The translations under genes were made by a program, and so were the position numbers. Below the pieces are notes generated by a model. It did not search any database. It saw only the letters and a program-made list of their open reading frames with translations, and was not told the DNA's origin. A stretch of 11,203 nt of DNA, from assembly GCA_003694355.1 (NCBI GenBank), contig RFKI01000161.1:1-11203 (forward strand), written 5' to 3'. The stretch comes from Bdellovibrio sp. Lineage in GTDB: Bacteria; Bdellovibrionota; Bdellovibrionia; Bdellovibrionales; UBA1609. How positions within the stretch are numbered: position 1 is the stretch's first letter; the number at the start of each line of letters is the position of its first letter. Below are positions 1 through 10,717 of this stretch, piece after piece.

Positions 1-3000
1 ATTACTATCATATTGATCATGTCAAAGTAAAAGACGGAAAAATCTATCGTGAACTTGATATTCAAAAAATTGCAGGACAAAGAGCTCTTTCTGATATTGT
101 GGACCCCAAGACAGGGGATGTATTGGTTAAGGCTGGGCGACGTATTACTCGGGCTGTGGTTAATAAAGTGAAGGCAGCTAACATTAAAGAAGTTGAGATT
201 TCTAAAGAAGATCTCGCGGGGAAAGTGCTTGGTCGTCCTTTGATTGATGAAGAAACAGGTGAGATTATCGCAGATGTGAATCAGGAGTTAACTGTTGATA
301 TCATTGATCGTTGCCTTTCTTTAGGCATTACAGACTTTTATGTTATCTTTTTTGATGGCTTGTCCGTAGGACCATCTTTAAGAAATACTTTATTGATTGA
401 CAATGTGGCTACAGAAGAAGAGGCCCTTATTGAAATTTATAAAAGACTAAGGCCTGGGGAGCCTCCTACAGAAGAGGCCGCTCGAAACTTTTTTCATCGC
501 TTGTTTTTTGATCCAGAGACTTATGATTTAAGTGAAGTTGGTCGATTGAAGATTAACCATCGATTTAACATTTCTTTTGAAGAATGTCCTGTGGATCATC
601 GAACATTAACCAAAAAGGATATCCTGGAGGTTGTTCGAACTCTTATTGACTTAAAAAATGGTCATGGGGAAGTGGATGATATTGATCATCTTGGAAATCG
701 TCGAGTTCGCTCTGTTGGAGAGTTGTTGGAAAATCAATATCGCATTGGTCTCGTGCGCATGGAAAGAGCTATTAAGGAGAGAATGAGTCTACAGGATCTT
801 GAGACTATGATGCCCCATGATTTGATCAATGCTAAACCTGTTAATGCTGTGGTAAAAGAGTTTTTTGGTTCCAGTCAACTTTCTCAGTTTATGGATCAAA
901 CCAATCCTTTATCTGAAATCACACATAAAAGGCGTCTATCAGCTTTAGGTCCAGGAGGGTTAACTCGAGATCGTGCTGGTTTTGAAGTAAGGGATGTGCA
1001 CCCAACTCACTATGGGCGAATTTGTCCTATTGAAACTCCAGAAGGTCCTAATATTGGGCTTATTGCTTCTTTGGCTACGTATGCTCGTATTAATAAATAT
1101 GGGTTTATAGAGACCCCTTATAGAGAAGTGGAGCATGCTCATGTTAAGCCAGACATTAAATACTTATCAGCTCTTGAAGAAGCTGGACACTATATTGCTC
1201 AAGCAGGAAAAGATGTAAAAAATGATGAGATTGTAGCAGATACAGTCACTGTTCGAGTGAATGGTGAATATGAGGTTGTAGAAAAAGACAAGGTGACACT
1301 GATGGATGTCTCTCCATCTCAGTTGGTCTCTATTGCGGCCTCTTTAATTCCCTTTTTGGAACATGATGATGCAAACAGAGCCCTAATGGGATCCAATATG
1401 CAGCGACAAGCAGTCCCTTTGCTGAGAGCAAAGGCTCCTCTTGTTGGTACTGGAGTTGAAAAGTTAGTTGCTAGAGATTCTGGAACGAGTGTAGTATGTG
1501 CGAATGATGGTGTTGTGGAAGAAGTGGATGCAAGTCGTATTGTAGTTCGAAGGCTAGCTAAAGGTGGGCAGCTCGGAGCCAACGTAGATATTTATAATCT
1601 AGTGAAATATCAAAGAACGAACCAGAATACCTGCTTTAACCAGCGTCCAATTGTAAAAGTAGGGGATCATGTTAAAAAAGGTGATGTGATTGCTGATGGT
1701 CCATCGACGGAATATGGAGAGCTTGCCCTTGGTCAAAATGTGATGGTGGCATTTACTCCTTGGATGGGATACAATTTTGAAGACTCTATTCTTATTTCTG
1801 AGCGTCTTATTCGTGATGATGTTTATACTTCTGTTCATGTGGAAGAATTTGAGTGTGTGGCAAGAGATACTAAGTTAGGAAAAGAAGAAATCACTCGAGA
1901 TATAGCTAATGTAGGGGAAGAAGCGCTTAAAGATCTTGATAGCAGTGGTATTATTCGTATTGGTGCAGAAGTTAAGCCAGGAGATATTCTCGTTGGAAAA
2001 GTTACTCCTAAAGGTGAAACTCAACTTTCCCCAGAAGAAAAGCTACTAAGAGCCATTTTTGGTGAAAAGGCTGGAGATGTAAAAGATACCTCTTTACGTG
2101 TCCCTTCAGGTGTTTTTGGAACAGTCATTGATGCCCAAGTTTATAGCCGAGAAGGTGCCGGACGAGATGAAAGGCTTCTATCTATTATTGAAGGTAAAAA
2201 GAAGAAGCTAGAAAAAGATATGAATGTTGAGAGAAATATTATTAAGAACAATGCCATTGATAAGTTGAAAGAACTTCTTGTTGGCCGAAAAACGACAGGA
2301 GTTTTACTAAGTGAGGATGGGTCAGAAAAACTATTAAAAAAGGGACAAGAAATTACAGCAGAAGATTTAGAGACCATACCTTTTGAGCTATTGGCTTATA
2401 TTCCTTTGGAAACGGATCTTGAATATCAGGTTTCTCGAATTGTAGACGCGGCAAGAAATCAATTAGATGCCCTTAAAGTTGTTTTTGATGAAAAGGTTGA
2501 GCGATTGTCAAAAGGAGATGAATTGCCTCCTGGTGTGATCAAAATGGTGAAGGTGTATGTGGCCATCAAGAGAAAACTCCAGGTGGGTGATAAGTTTGCA
2601 GGTCGCCATGGGAATAAGGGTGTTATTTCTCGCATTCTTCCTATTGAAGATATGCCTTATCTTGCAGATGGAACTCCTGTGGATATGGTATTAAACCCAT
2701 TGGGTGTTCCTTCTCGTATGAATATTGGTCAGATTTTGGAAATTCATTTAGGTTGGGCTGCCCATGGCCTAGGAAAGCAATTAGAAAAATATTTAAAGCA
2801 TTTTAATGCGGAAGAAGCACGCCGGGCCTTGAAAGAAGTTTATGATACAGAAGAACTTGAGAAAGTGATTGATAAAGCGGATGATGATTCTTTAAGGAAG
2901 ATGATTGAGATTGTTAAAGATGGTGTTCACTTAGGAACTCCTGTATTTGATGGCGCTAAAGAAGAAGATGTCCGTAAGCTGTTAAGAAAAGCCCAATTAC

Positions 3001-3473
3001 CAGAAACAGGCCAAACAGTTCTGTTTGATGGCCGAACTGGTGAGCCTTTTCAAACCCCTGTTACGGTGGGAATTATGTACATGTTGAAATTGCATCATTT
3101 GGTTGAAGAAAAGATCCATGCTCGTTCTATTGGCCCTTATTCACTTGTTTCTCAACAACCTCTAGGAGGTAAAGCTCAATTTGGAGGTCAACGTTTGGGA
3201 GAAATGGAGGTTTGGGCTATCGAGGCTTATGGAGCAGCCTACTCTCTTCAAGAGTTTTTGACAGTGAAGTCTGATGATGTTGTGGGAAGGACCCGGATGT
3301 ATGAGAGTATTGTAAAAGGAGAGAACATTCTTGAGCCAGGCTTGCCAGAGTCCTTTAATGTTTTGGTTAAAGAACTCAAAAGTTTGGCTTTGAATGTGGA
3401 ATTAATTGAGTCTGATGTTTTAACTGAAGATCCTGAAGATATTTCAGGTGCTGTTGAAGATATAGAGCAATAA
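1..3473 (+). CDS. rpoB: RNA polymerase beta subunit, 5'-truncated by window edge
   Basis: Beta subunit of RNA polymerase; with beta' it forms the catalytic core that synthesises all cellular RNA. The reading frame is open from base 3, so the GTG at 99 is an internal valine and not the start. Matching the rifampicin region to E. coli (window residue 298 equals Asp516) puts the first codon near E. coli residue 219, so about 218 residues are missing and the full protein would be near 1,375 residues. Visible landmarks are the rifampicin pocket at 867-950 with Asp516, His526, Arg529 and Ser531 equivalents all wild type; the motif around [20 protein letters not shown]; a proteobacterial-type lysine-rich coiled-coil insertion (SI2) at about 2160-2540; and the active-site segment [12 protein letters not shown] with the two catalytic-centre lysines. 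The C-terminus ends in a short acidic tail. rpoC follows after 19 bases. Identity is certain. Confidence 0.98.
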   Translation, partial: YYHIDHVKVKDGKIYRELDIQKIAGQRALSDIVDPKTGDVLVKAGRRITRAVVNKVKAANIKEVEISKEDLAGKVLGRPLIDEETGEIIADVNQELTVDIIDRCLSLGITDFYVIFFDGLSVGPSLRNTLLIDNVATEEEALIEIYKRLRPGEPPTEEAARNFFHRLFFDPETYDLSEVGRLKINHRFNISFEECPVDHRTLTKKDILEVVRTLIDLKNGHGEVDDIDHLGNRRVRSVGELLENQYRIGLVRMERAIKERMSLQDLETMMPHDLINAKPVNAVVKEFFGSSQLSQFMDQTNPLSEITHKRRLSALGPGGLTRDRAGFEVRDVHPTHYGRICPIETPEGPNIGLIASLATYARINKYGFIETPYREVEHAHVKPDIKYLSALEEAGHYIAQAGKDVKNDEIVADTVTVRVNGEYEVVEKDKVTLMDVSPSQLVSIAASLIPFLEHDDANRALMGSNMQRQAVPLLRAKAPLVGTGVEKLVARDSGTSVVCANDGVVEEVDASRIVVRRLAKGGQLGANVDIYNLVKYQRTNQNTCFNQRPIVKVGDHVKKGDVIADGPSTEYGELALGQNVMVAFTPWMGYNFEDSILISERLIRDDVYTSVHVEEFECVARDTKLGKEEITRDIANVGEEALKDLDSSGIIRIGAEVKPGDILVGKVTPKGETQLSPEEKLLRAIFGEKAGDVKDTSLRVPSGVFGTVIDAQVYSREGAGRDERLLSIIEGKKKKLEKDMNVERNIIKNNAIDKLKELLVGRKTTGVLLSEDGSEKLLKKGQEITAEDLETIPFELLAYIPLETDLEYQVSRIVDAARNQLDALKVVFDEKVERLSKGDELPPGVIKMVKVYVAIKRKLQVGDKFAGRHGNKGVISRILPIEDMPYLADGTPVDMVLNPLGVPSRMNIGQILEIHLGWAAHGLGKQLEKYLKHFNAEEARRALKEVYDTEELEKVIDKADDDSLRKMIEIVKDGVHLGTPVFDGAKEEDVRKLLRKAQLPETGQTVLFDGRTGEPFQTPVTVGIMYMLKLHHLVEEKIHARSIGPYSLVSQQPLGGKAQFGGQRLGEMEVWAIEAYGAAYSLQEFLTVKSDDVVGRTRMYESIVKGENILEPGLPESFNVLVKELKSLALNVELIESDVLTEDPEDISGAVEDIEQ

Positions 3474-3480
3474 CTAAAAA

Positions 3481-3495
3481 AGGGAGAGAACCTTG
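3481..3495 (+). promoter_or_regulatory. Ribosome-binding site and TTG start of rpoC
   Basis: A purine-rich AGGGAGAG at 3481-3488, with core GGAG at 3483-3486, lies 6 bases before a TTG codon. This site decides the rpoC start: the peptide it opens (MKDLLNFF) matches the conserved beginning of RpoC in other bacteria, and no ATG or GTG lies nearby in frame. Confidence 0.8.
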
Positions 3496-6400
3496 AAAGA
3501 CTTGTTAAATTTTTTTGATAAACCAAAAGATCCATTATCTTTTAATGCTGTTCGAATTTCTCTAGCTTCTCCTGAGAAGATCAGAGAGTGGTCTCATGGA
3601 GAGGTGAAAAAGCCTGAAACAATTAACTATAGAACATTTAAGCCAGAGCGCGATGGACTTTTCTGTGCCAAAATTTTTGGCCCAGTTAAAGACTATGAAT
3701 GTTTGTGTGGCAAGTATAAACGAATGAAATATCGAGGGGTGATTTGTGAAAAATGTGGTGTAGAAGTCACTCAATCAAAAGTACGTCGAGAGAGGATGGG
3801 ACATATTGAGTTATCTTCTCCGGTGGCTCATATTTGGTTTTTGCGTTCTCTTCCTAGTCGGATTGGTAACCTTTTAAATATGAGCTTAAAAGATGTAGAG
3901 AGAGTTCTTTATTGTGAAGCTTATGTTGTTATAGATCCTATGGAAACACCTTTGGAAGAAAATCAGATTCTTTCAGAGGAAGCTTATCAAAATGCGATGA
4001 ATGAATATGGCCCTAACTTCAAATGTGCTATGGGTGGTGAGGCTATTTTGGAGTTGTTGAGAAAAGTGGATGTGGAGTATTTGGCCAGAAAGCTTCGAAT
4101 GGAACTTAAGGAATGTAAGTCTGAGACTCAAATTAAAAAACTATCAAAAAGGCTGAGGGTTGCAGAGGCTTTTCGTAATTCAATTAATAAACCGGAGTGG
4201 ATGATGTTGCAGGCTCTACCTGTTATTCCTCCAGATCTAAGACCTCTTGTTCCATTGGATGGAGGCCGTTTTGCAACCTCAGATCTAAATGATCTTTATC
4301 GTAGGGTCATTAACAGGAACAATCGTTTAAAGCGTCTAGAGGAGTTAAATGCTCCAGATATTATTATCCGTAATGAAAAACGAATGCTTCAGGAAGCTGT
4401 GGATGCTCTTTTAGATAATGGCCGTAGAGGAAAAACTTTTACAGGCCCTAATAAGCGTCCACTTCGTTCTTTAAGTGATATGCTTAAAGGAAAACAAGGT
4501 CGTTTTCGCCAAAACCTTTTAGGGAAAAGGGTTGATTATTCAGGTCGCTCTGTAATTGTTGTTGGCCCAACCTTAAAACTTCATCAGTGTGGTCTTCCAA
4601 AGAAAATGGCCTTGGAGCTTTTTAAGCCTTTTATTTATAATAAATTAGAAGAAAAAGGTTTTGCGACAACCATTAAGCAGGCCAAGCGTTTGGTTGAGCA
4701 GGAGACTGTTGAGGTATGGGATATTCTTTCTGAGGTAGTTAAAGAGCATCCTGTGTTATTGAACCGAGCTCCCACACTTCACCGACTAGGCATTCAAGCT
4801 TTTGAGCCAGTTCTTCATGAAGGAAAAGCCATTCAACTTCATCCATTGGTTTGTACGGCCTTTAATGCGGACTTTGATGGGGACCAAATGGCAGTCCATG
4901 TTCCGCTTTCTATCGAGGCTCAAGTAGAAGCTCGAGTTTTAATGATGTCTACGAATAATATTCTAAGCCCAGCGAATGGTCGTCCGATTATTAATCCCAC
5001 TCAAGATATTGTTTTAGGAATTTACTGGATGACACGAATTCGCTTAGGCGCTAAGGGTACGGGCCGTGTTTATGGAAGTGTCCAGGAAGTTTTATACGCT
5101 TACGAGCAGGGTGTGACTGATTTACAAGCAGCTTGTCGTGTTCGTTTCCGAGGAAAAATTTATGAAACAAGTGTTGGGCGAGCTATTTTGGGAGATATCT
5201 TGCCTCCAGAAGTGCCTTTTGAGGTGGTTAATAGGGTCATGAAGAAGAAAGCTTTGGCTGAGCTAATAGATATTTCTTTTAGAAATGCAGGTGGGAAAGC
5301 CACTTGTATATTAGCTGATAAGCTTATGGCATTGGGTTTTAAGTACTCAACTTTAGCGGGTATTTCAATTTGTGTAAGTGACCTGATTATTCCTGAGAAA
5401 AAAGCTGAGCTTATTAAAAAAGCAGAAGCTCAGGTTAAGGAAATTCAAAAGCAATATGATGAGGGTCTGATTACAGAGGGTGAACGCTATAATAAGGTGG
5501 TGGATATTTGGGCTCAGACAGGTGATCAGGTAGCTAAGGAGATGATGAAAAATATTGAAAAAGAGAAGTTCATCGTTGATGGAAAGGAAGTCGAAAGTGA
5601 TAGCTTTAACCCCATATTTATTATGGCGGACTCGGGAGCTCGTGGTTCAGCAGCTCAAATTCGTCAGTTAGCTGGAATGAGAGGGTTGATGGCAAAGCCA
5701 TCAGGTGAAATTATAGAAACACCTATTACAGCCAACTTCCGAGAGGGCTTATCTGTTTTACAATACTTTATTTCCACTCATGGTGCGAGAAAAGGTCTGG
5801 CTGATACTGCTCTTAAAACTGCAAACTCCGGTTACTTGACAAGGCGGCTTGTGGATGTGGCCCAAGATGTGACAATTACAGAAATTGATTGTGGAACTAC
5901 AGATGGGATGACAATTACAGCCCTTTTTGAAGGCGGAGAAGTGATTCAGCCTTTAGGTGAGCGGGTGCTTGGTCGTGTGGCTTTGGAAGATATTGTAGAT
6001 CCTTATACTCAGGAAGTTATTCTTCCTGCTGGAGAAGAAATCACAGAAGAGATTGTAAAGAAAATTGATGAGTCTGGAATTGAAAAAGTAGTCATTCGTT
6101 CAGCTTTAACTTGTCGTACTCGTCGAGGTATTTGTGTTAAATGTTATGGGCGAGACTTAGCTCGAGGTAGTACAGTTAATTTAGGTGAGACTGTAGGAAT
6201 TATTGCAGCTCAGTCCATTGGTGAGCCAGGAACTCAGTTGACAATGAGAACTTTCCACTTGGGAGGAACAGCTTCTCGAGCAGTTGAGCAGTCTGTTCAC
6301 ACAGCCAGATATGATGGAACAGTTAAACTTCAAAATATTCAAGCTGTTACCAATAAAGATGGTAAGTTAATTATTCTCAGTCGAAACAGTGAAATGTCCA

Positions 6401-7662
6401 TTGTGGATTCAACTGGCAGGGAGAGAGATAAGTTTAAGCTCGTGTATGGTTCTGTATTGAATGTTAAAGATGGGGATACAGTAAAGAAAGGTGATACTTT
6501 AGCTGAATGGGATCCGTATTCGAACCCCATTATTGTAGATGTCTCAGGAAGAATTAAGTTTGAGAATATTGAAGAAGGTATCACTATGTCTGAACAAGTG
6601 GATCCTGTGACGGGGTTTGCCACAAAAGTCATTACAGACTCTAAGGATGCCGGTACCAAACCAACGGTTTATGTTGTTGATGAGAACGGAGAACCTGTTA
6701 AGTTGCCTAATAGGGATATTATTGCTCGATATGTTTTACCTATTGGGGCTCAACTACTGGTTTCCGATGGTGAAGAAGTTCATGCTGGAGAAGTTATTGC
6801 CAAAATTCATAGGGAAACAACAAAAACAAGAGATATTACAGGTGGTTTACCTCGTGTTGCAGAGCTCTTTGAAGCAAGAGCTCCTAAAGAAGCTGCAATT
6901 ATTTCTGAGATTGATGGTTATGTCACCTTTGGGCAAGATGTGAAAGGAAAGCAGCGAGTGATTGTGACCCCTGAAGTGGGAGAACAGAAGGAGTATATTA
7001 TTCCTAAAGGGAAGCATGTTGCTGTAAGGGAAGGCGAATATGTTCGAGCTGGCGAAGCTCTTATGGATGGTCCTACGAGTCCTCATGATATTTTAAAAGT
7101 TCTTGGGGATAAAGAGTTGGCTGCTTATTTAGTTAATGAAGTCCAAGAGGTTTATCGTCTTCAAGGGGTTTCTATCAATGATAAGCATATTGAGGTGATT
7201 GTGCGTTTGATGTTACGAAAAGTGGAAATAACAGATCCTGGAGATACAGATTTTATAATTGGAGACCAAGTGGATAAGTTTGTGTTCGAGGAAGTTAATG
7301 AGAAAGTCATGAAAGAAGGAGGTCAGCCAGCTACGGCATCACCTCTTTTATTAGGGATTACTAAAGTTTCTCTGAGCACAGAAAGTTGGATCTCAGCAGC
7401 TTCCTTCCAAGAGACAACAAAAGTCCTTACAGAGGCAGCTATTCAGTCTAAAGAAGATAAGTTAAGAGGGTTGAAGGAGAATATTATTATGGGGCGCCTT
7501 ATCCCTGCAGGGACTGGTGTTTTAGCTTATAAACGTTGGAAAATACAGGTGGATGAGGAAGAAACAGCTGCTCCATTGCCTCACTTACATGGAGGAGGTG
7601 TGGTGAATCAGCAGCAGACAGGGGCTCCAAATAATTACTCATCCCCTTATAGCCGTCAGTAG
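3493..7662 (+). CDS. rpoC: RNA polymerase beta' subunit
   Basis: Beta' subunit of RNA polymerase, which carries the catalytic magnesium and the clamp. At 1,389 residues it is close to E. coli RpoC (1,407). The N-terminal zinc site is C70, C72, C85, C88, at the same numbers as in E. coli. The catalytic triad NADFDGDQM supplies D460, D462, D464, again identical numbering. The bridge helix lies at about 764-792 ([20 protein letters not shown] onward). The second zinc site is C800, C874, C881, C884. The trigger loop includes M918, R919 and H922 and is followed by a roughly 180-residue insertion (SI3, about 929-1110) typical of proteobacteria. The C-terminal core ([20 protein letters not shown]) is intact and ends in a variable Gly/Asn/Gln-rich tail. 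The start is TTG at 3493, supported by the ribosome-binding site and the conserved first residues. It lies 19 bases after rpoB, so the two are surely cotranscribed. Confidence 0.99.
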   Translation: MKDLLNFFDKPKDPLSFNAVRISLASPEKIREWSHGEVKKPETINYRTFKPERDGLFCAKIFGPVKDYECLCGKYKRMKYRGVICEKCGVEVTQSKVRRERMGHIELSSPVAHIWFLRSLPSRIGNLLNMSLKDVERVLYCEAYVVIDPMETPLEENQILSEEAYQNAMNEYGPNFKCAMGGEAILELLRKVDVEYLARKLRMELKECKSETQIKKLSKRLRVAEAFRNSINKPEWMMLQALPVIPPDLRPLVPLDGGRFATSDLNDLYRRVINRNNRLKRLEELNAPDIIIRNEKRMLQEAVDALLDNGRRGKTFTGPNKRPLRSLSDMLKGKQGRFRQNLLGKRVDYSGRSVIVVGPTLKLHQCGLPKKMALELFKPFIYNKLEEKGFATTIKQAKRLVEQETVEVWDILSEVVKEHPVLLNRAPTLHRLGIQAFEPVLHEGKAIQLHPLVCTAFNADFDGDQMAVHVPLSIEAQVEARVLMMSTNNILSPANGRPIINPTQDIVLGIYWMTRIRLGAKGTGRVYGSVQEVLYAYEQGVTDLQAACRVRFRGKIYETSVGRAILGDILPPEVPFEVVNRVMKKKALAELIDISFRNAGGKATCILADKLMALGFKYSTLAGISICVSDLIIPEKKAELIKKAEAQVKEIQKQYDEGLITEGERYNKVVDIWAQTGDQVAKEMMKNIEKEKFIVDGKEVESDSFNPIFIMADSGARGSAAQIRQLAGMRGLMAKPSGEIIETPITANFREGLSVLQYFISTHGARKGLADTALKTANSGYLTRRLVDVAQDVTITEIDCGTTDGMTITALFEGGEVIQPLGERVLGRVALEDIVDPYTQEVILPAGEEITEEIVKKIDESGIEKVVIRSALTCRTRRGICVKCYGRDLARGSTVNLGETVGIIAAQSIGEPGTQLTMRTFHLGGTASRAVEQSVHTARYDGTVKLQNIQAVTNKDGKLIILSRNSEMSIVDSTGRERDKFKLVYGSVLNVKDGDTVKKGDTLAEWDPYSNPIIVDVSGRIKFENIEEGITMSEQVDPVTGFATKVITDSKDAGTKPTVYVVDENGEPVKLPNRDIIARYVLPIGAQLLVSDGEEVHAGEVIAKIHRETTKTRDITGGLPRVAELFEARAPKEAAIISEIDGYVTFGQDVKGKQRVIVTPEVGEQKEYIIPKGKHVAVREGEYVRAGEALMDGPTSPHDILKVLGDKELAAYLVNEVQEVYRLQGVSINDKHIEVIVRLMLRKVEITDPGDTDFIIGDQVDKFVFEEVNEKVMKEGGQPATASPLLLGITKVSLSTESWISAASFQETTKVLTEAAIQSKEDKLRGLKENIIMGRLIPAGTGVLAYKRWKIQVDEEETAAPLPHLHGGGVVNQQQTGAPNNYSSPYSRQ

Positions 7663-7676
7663 GAGGTTTTAAGTTG
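7661..7676 (+). promoter_or_regulatory. Perfect Shine-Dalgarno overlapping the rpoC stop
   Basis: AGGAGG at 7661-7666 shares two bases with the TAG stop of rpoC and lies 7 bases before a TTG at 7674. It is far from the rpsL ATG at 7728 (about 60 bases), so it cannot serve rpsL directly. rpsL has its own site (AAGGA, 7717-7721). The site points to initiation at 7674, or is chance in a purine-rich stretch. Confidence 0.5.
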
Positions 7677-7711
7677 ACGATTTTGACGCAAAAGAGTAGG
7701 TTCTTAGCTTT
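7674..7711 (+). promoter_or_regulatory. Weak candidate promoter before rpsL (repeated TTGACG)
   Basis: TTGACG occurs twice, at 7674-7679 and 7683-7688, each matching five of six bases of a sigma-70 -35 box. Downstream, TAGGTT at 7697-7702 (17 bases after the first) and TAGCTT at 7705-7710 (16 after the second) match only three of six bases of a -10 box. A separate start for rpsL-rpsG-fusA would fit the str operon, which has its own promoter in E. coli. The -10 boxes are poor and the same bases form the possible micro-ORF, so this is tentative. Confidence 0.18.
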
Positions 7712-7724
7712 GAAAAAAGGATGA
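7674..7724 (+). CDS. Possible 16-codon leader peptide upstream of rpsL
   Basis: A micro-ORF starting at TTG and ending at TGA, encoding MTILTQKSRFLALKKG. It is preceded at ideal spacing (7 bases) by a perfect AGGAGG. TTG is also the start codon of rpoC in this window, so such starts are used here. The frame is the same as rpsL: only the TGA and one ACG codon separate it from the rpsL ATG. The rpsL ribosome-binding site lies inside its last codons, so translating it would cover and then release that site, which could couple rpsL to ribosomes leaving rpoC. I recognise no homologue. It could be a chance ORF; the case rests on the ribosome-binding site and position only. Confidence 0.28.
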   Translation: MTILTQKSRFLALKKG

Positions 7725-7727
7725 ACG

Positions 7728-8102
7728 ATGCCAACAATTAATCAGTTAATAAGGAAAGAACGTAAGTTACAAAAGGAAAAGTCAAAGTCTCCAGCTTTAA
7801 CAAAATGTCCTCAAAGACGAGGTGTTTGTACGAGGGTTTTTACAACAACACCTAAGAAGCCAAATTCAGCATTAAGAAAGGTAGCCAGAGTTCGGCTCTC
7901 AAATGGCTTTGAGGTTAACTCGTACATTCCTGGGATTGGCCACAACTTACAGGAACACAGTGTTGTTTTGATTCGTGGAGGTCGTGTTAAGGACTTGCCT
8001 GGAGTTCGTTATCATATTGTAAGAGGTGTTTTAGATACTCAAGGCGTGAATGATCGTAAGCGAGGACGCTCAAAGTACGGAACTAAAAAGCCTAAGAAAT
8101 AA
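7728..8102 (+). CDS. rpsL: 30S ribosomal protein S12
   Basis: S12 sits at the 30S decoding centre and helps control accuracy of codon reading. The 124-residue product has the usual family length (E. coli 124) and the conserved blocks [57 protein letters not shown] and the basic C-terminus [10 protein letters not shown]. Lys43 and Lys88, the residues commonly changed in streptomycin-resistant mutants, are both present, predicting the sensitive form. Asp89, the residue methylthiolated by RimO in E. coli, is present. The ATG start is supported by AAGGA at 7717-7721, 6 bases upstream, and by the family N-terminus. It lies 65 bases after rpoC and 19 bases before rpsG. Identity is certain. Confidence 0.99.
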   Translation: MPTINQLIRKERKLQKEKSKSPALTKCPQRRGVCTRVFTTTPKKPNSALRKVARVRLSNGFEVNSYIPGIGHNLQEHSVVLIRGGRVKDLPGVRYHIVRGVLDTQGVNDRKRGRSKYGTKKPKK

Positions 8103-8103
8103 G

Positions 8104-8595
<492 letters not shown>

Positions 8596-8607
8596 TCTTT
8601 TAGTCAA

Positions 8608-10695
8608 GTGAAGGATATTCTAAAAGTTGAAGATTTAAAGTGGTCGCGCAATATAGGGATTATGGCCCATATTGACGCTGGGAAAACCACGACAACGGAA
8701 AGAATCCTCTATTATACAGGAAAAAGTCATAAGATTGGAGAAGTCCATGAGGGAGCTGCCACCATGGACTGGATGGAGCAAGAGCAAGAAAGAGGCATTA
8801 CCATCACGTCGGCAGCCACAACCTGCTATTGGAAAGACTATCGTATTAACATAATAGATACTCCAGGCCATGTGGACTTTACTATAGAGGTGGAAAGGTC
8901 TTTGCGGGTTTTAGATGGGGCTATAGCTATTTTTGATGCTGTTAATGGAGTGGAGCCTCAGTCAGAAACAGTATGGAGACAGGCTGATGAGTATGGAGTG
9001 CCCCGTATTTGTTTTGTTAACAAAATGGATCGCATTGGTGCTAGCTTTCAGGACAGTGTTCAAAGTATAGAAGAAAAGCTCAAGGGGAATCCTCTCCCAA
9101 TACAACTTCCTATAGGTAAAGAAGATCTTTTTAGAGGAGTGGTTGATCTAATTACTCAAAAAGCCATTGTATGGTTAGATGAGGGTCTAGGAGAAACATT
9201 TAAAGAAGAGGATATTCCTGAAGAAATGCAGGAAGAGGTTGCTTTATATAGAGAGCGTTTACTAGAAAAAGCCAGTGAATTTAGTGATGAGGTTATGGAA
9301 AAATATTTGGAGGGAAAAACAGTCCCACCAGATCAAATCCGGGCAGCTCTTCGAAAAGGGACACTTAAGCGCCAGATTACTCCTGTTCTTTGTGGGGCTG
9401 CCTTTAAAAATAAAGGTATTCAGCCACTACTTGATGCCATTCTTGATTACTTACCAAGTCCTCTTGATGTTCCTGATATTGTAGGTCATGATCCTAAGGA
9501 TGAAACTAAACAAATTGTTTGTAAAACAGATTTTAACTCTCCTGTTGTGGCTCTTGTTTTTAAAATAGCTTCAGACTCTTTTGCTGGGACCTTAAATTAT
9601 ATTCGTGTGTATTCGGGAGTTTTAAAAGTAGGTATGCAGCTTCTAAACCCACGAGTGAATAAAAAAGAAAGAATTCAGCGTCTGGTTAAGCTTCATGCAA
9701 ACTCTCGTCAAGAAGTTAAAGACTTAAAGGCAGGAGATATAGGTGCAGTTATCGGATTGAAATTTTCAGCAACAGGAGATACTCTCTGTGAAACGCGGTC
9801 TCCTGTTGTTTTGGAGTCTATTCATTTTCCTGATCCAGTTATTTCTGTTGCCATTGAGGCTAAGTCAGCTGCTGATCAAGAAAAGATGGAGAAGAGTTTG
9901 CAGCAGCTAGTTAAAGAAGACCCCTCTTGTCGAGTTTCTGTAGACCCTGAAACAGGGCAGCTTCTTTTGTCAGGAATGGGAGAACTCCACTTGGAAATTT
10001 TAGTTGATAGGCTCCTAAGAGAGCATAAAGTGAAGGCGAATATTGGCCGTCCACAGGTTTCTTACAGAGAGTCCGTTCAGTCTGTGGCACGAGGAGAAGG
10101 AATTTTTGATAAGGAAATAGCTGGTAAGCATCAATATGCAAGAGTTGTCCTTGAAGTGATGCCTTATCAGGGAGATAAGGAAGGTTTTTGTTTTGATAGT
10201 GAAATTACTCTGCAGCCTAAAGAACTTTTACAAGCCATTCAGCAAGGAGTTATGGAAAGTCGAGAGGTAGGGCTTTTAGCTGGTTTTCCTCTTTTAAATA
10301 CGAAAGTTGTTTTGAAAGAAGCTGAGGTGAGGGATCAAGACGCTTCTCCTATGGCCTTCAAGGTGGCGGCTTCTATGGCTTTGAGAGAAGCTTTGAAAAA
10401 AGCTAACCTGCAACTTTTGGAACCTATATTTAAGGTAGATGTTTTAGTGCCTGAAGAGTTTATGGGATCAGTGATTGGGGACTTGAACAGCCGTCGTGGT
10501 CATGTATTACAAATGAGTCCCAAGGGAGATTTACAAGAAGTTCTTGCTGAGGTGCCTTTAAAAAATCTTTTTGGTTATGCGACAGATTTGCGTTCCTTAA
10601 CTCAGGGCAGAGGGACTTTTAGTATGAAGTTTTTTGAATATGCTCCTTTGCCTCCAAAAGCAGAAAAGGAAGTTTTAGAACTTCTAGGGAGATGA
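8608..10695 (+). CDS. fusA: Translation elongation factor G
   Basis: EF-G is the cytoplasmic GTPase that drives translocation of tRNA and mRNA and, with RRF, ribosome recycling. At 695 residues it has the usual length (E. coli 704). GTP-binding motifs: G1 AHIDAGKTT at 20-28, switch [12 protein letters not shown] at 62-72, G3 DTPGH at 84-88, G4 NKMD at 138-141, and G5 region [11 protein letters not shown]' insertion and domains II-V follow, with YRES near 486-489 and [20 protein letters not shown] near the end. Oddity: an ungapped alignment with E. coli from AGFP to AF puts Arg575 where E. coli has His583 at the tip of domain IV; the loop reads [10 protein letters not shown] instead of GSYHDVDSSE. 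It could therefore be a divergent EF-G subtype rather than the classic one, though its place in the str cluster favours the main factor. The start is GTG, the only in-frame start after the rpsG stop, with no visible Shine-Dalgarno; coupling to rpsG translation is likely. Confidence 0.97.
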   Translation: MKDILKVEDLKWSRNIGIMAHIDAGKTTTTERILYYTGKSHKIGEVHEGAATMDWMEQEQERGITITSAATTCYWKDYRINIIDTPGHVDFTIEVERSLRVLDGAIAIFDAVNGVEPQSETVWRQADEYGVPRICFVNKMDRIGASFQDSVQSIEEKLKGNPLPIQLPIGKEDLFRGVVDLITQKAIVWLDEGLGETFKEEDIPEEMQEEVALYRERLLEKASEFSDEVMEKYLEGKTVPPDQIRAALRKGTLKRQITPVLCGAAFKNKGIQPLLDAILDYLPSPLDVPDIVGHDPKDETKQIVCKTDFNSPVVALVFKIASDSFAGTLNYIRVYSGVLKVGMQLLNPRVNKKERIQRLVKLHANSRQEVKDLKAGDIGAVIGLKFSATGDTLCETRSPVVLESIHFPDPVISVAIEAKSAADQEKMEKSLQQLVKEDPSCRVSVDPETGQLLLSGMGELHLEILVDRLLREHKVKANIGRPQVSYRESVQSVARGEGIFDKEIAGKHQYARVVLEVMPYQGDKEGFCFDSEITLQPKELLQAIQQGVMESREVGLLAGFPLLNTKVVLKEAEVRDQDASPMAFKVAASMALREALKKANLQLLEPIFKVDVLVPEEFMGSVIGDLNSRRGHVLQMSPKGDLQEVLAEVPLKNLFGYATDLRSLTQGRGTFSMKFFEYAPLPPKAEKEVLELLGR

Positions 10696-10704
10696 AGAAT
10701 TTTT

Positions 10705-10717
10705 AGGAGGGAATATG
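10705..10717 (+). promoter_or_regulatory. Strong ribosome-binding site of the PAQR/hemolysin III gene
   Basis: AGGAGGG at 10705-10711 lies just before an ATG at 10715. The spacing from AGGAGG is 4 bases, a little short. It sets the start of the last gene, whose first residues (MQVISIPGFSEPVSSLTH) fit the family. Confidence 0.8.

Noticed and set aside
3248..3535. Open frame on the - strand across the rpoB end and rpoC start
   Set aside because: It is antisense to two certain genes, has no ribosome-binding site or recognisable protein motif, and is Ser/Thr/Phe-rich as expected for the complement of this AT-rich coding sequence. The other - strand frames inside rpoB, rpoC, rpsG and fusA were dismissed for the same reason.
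6617..6943. 108-codon + strand frame inside rpoC
   Set aside because: It overlaps the SI3 part of rpoC in another frame, and the rpoC frame is unbroken and conserved through it. The product resembles no family I know.
7722..7724. TGA before rpsL read as a sense codon, extending S12
   Set aside because: TGA ends fusA exactly where EF-G should end, so TGA is a normal stop here. S12 already has the usual length and N-terminus from the ATG at 7728.
10696..10714. Terminator between fusA and the next gene
   Set aside because: There is no GC-rich inverted repeat; the short T run at 10700-10704 stands alone with no stem.
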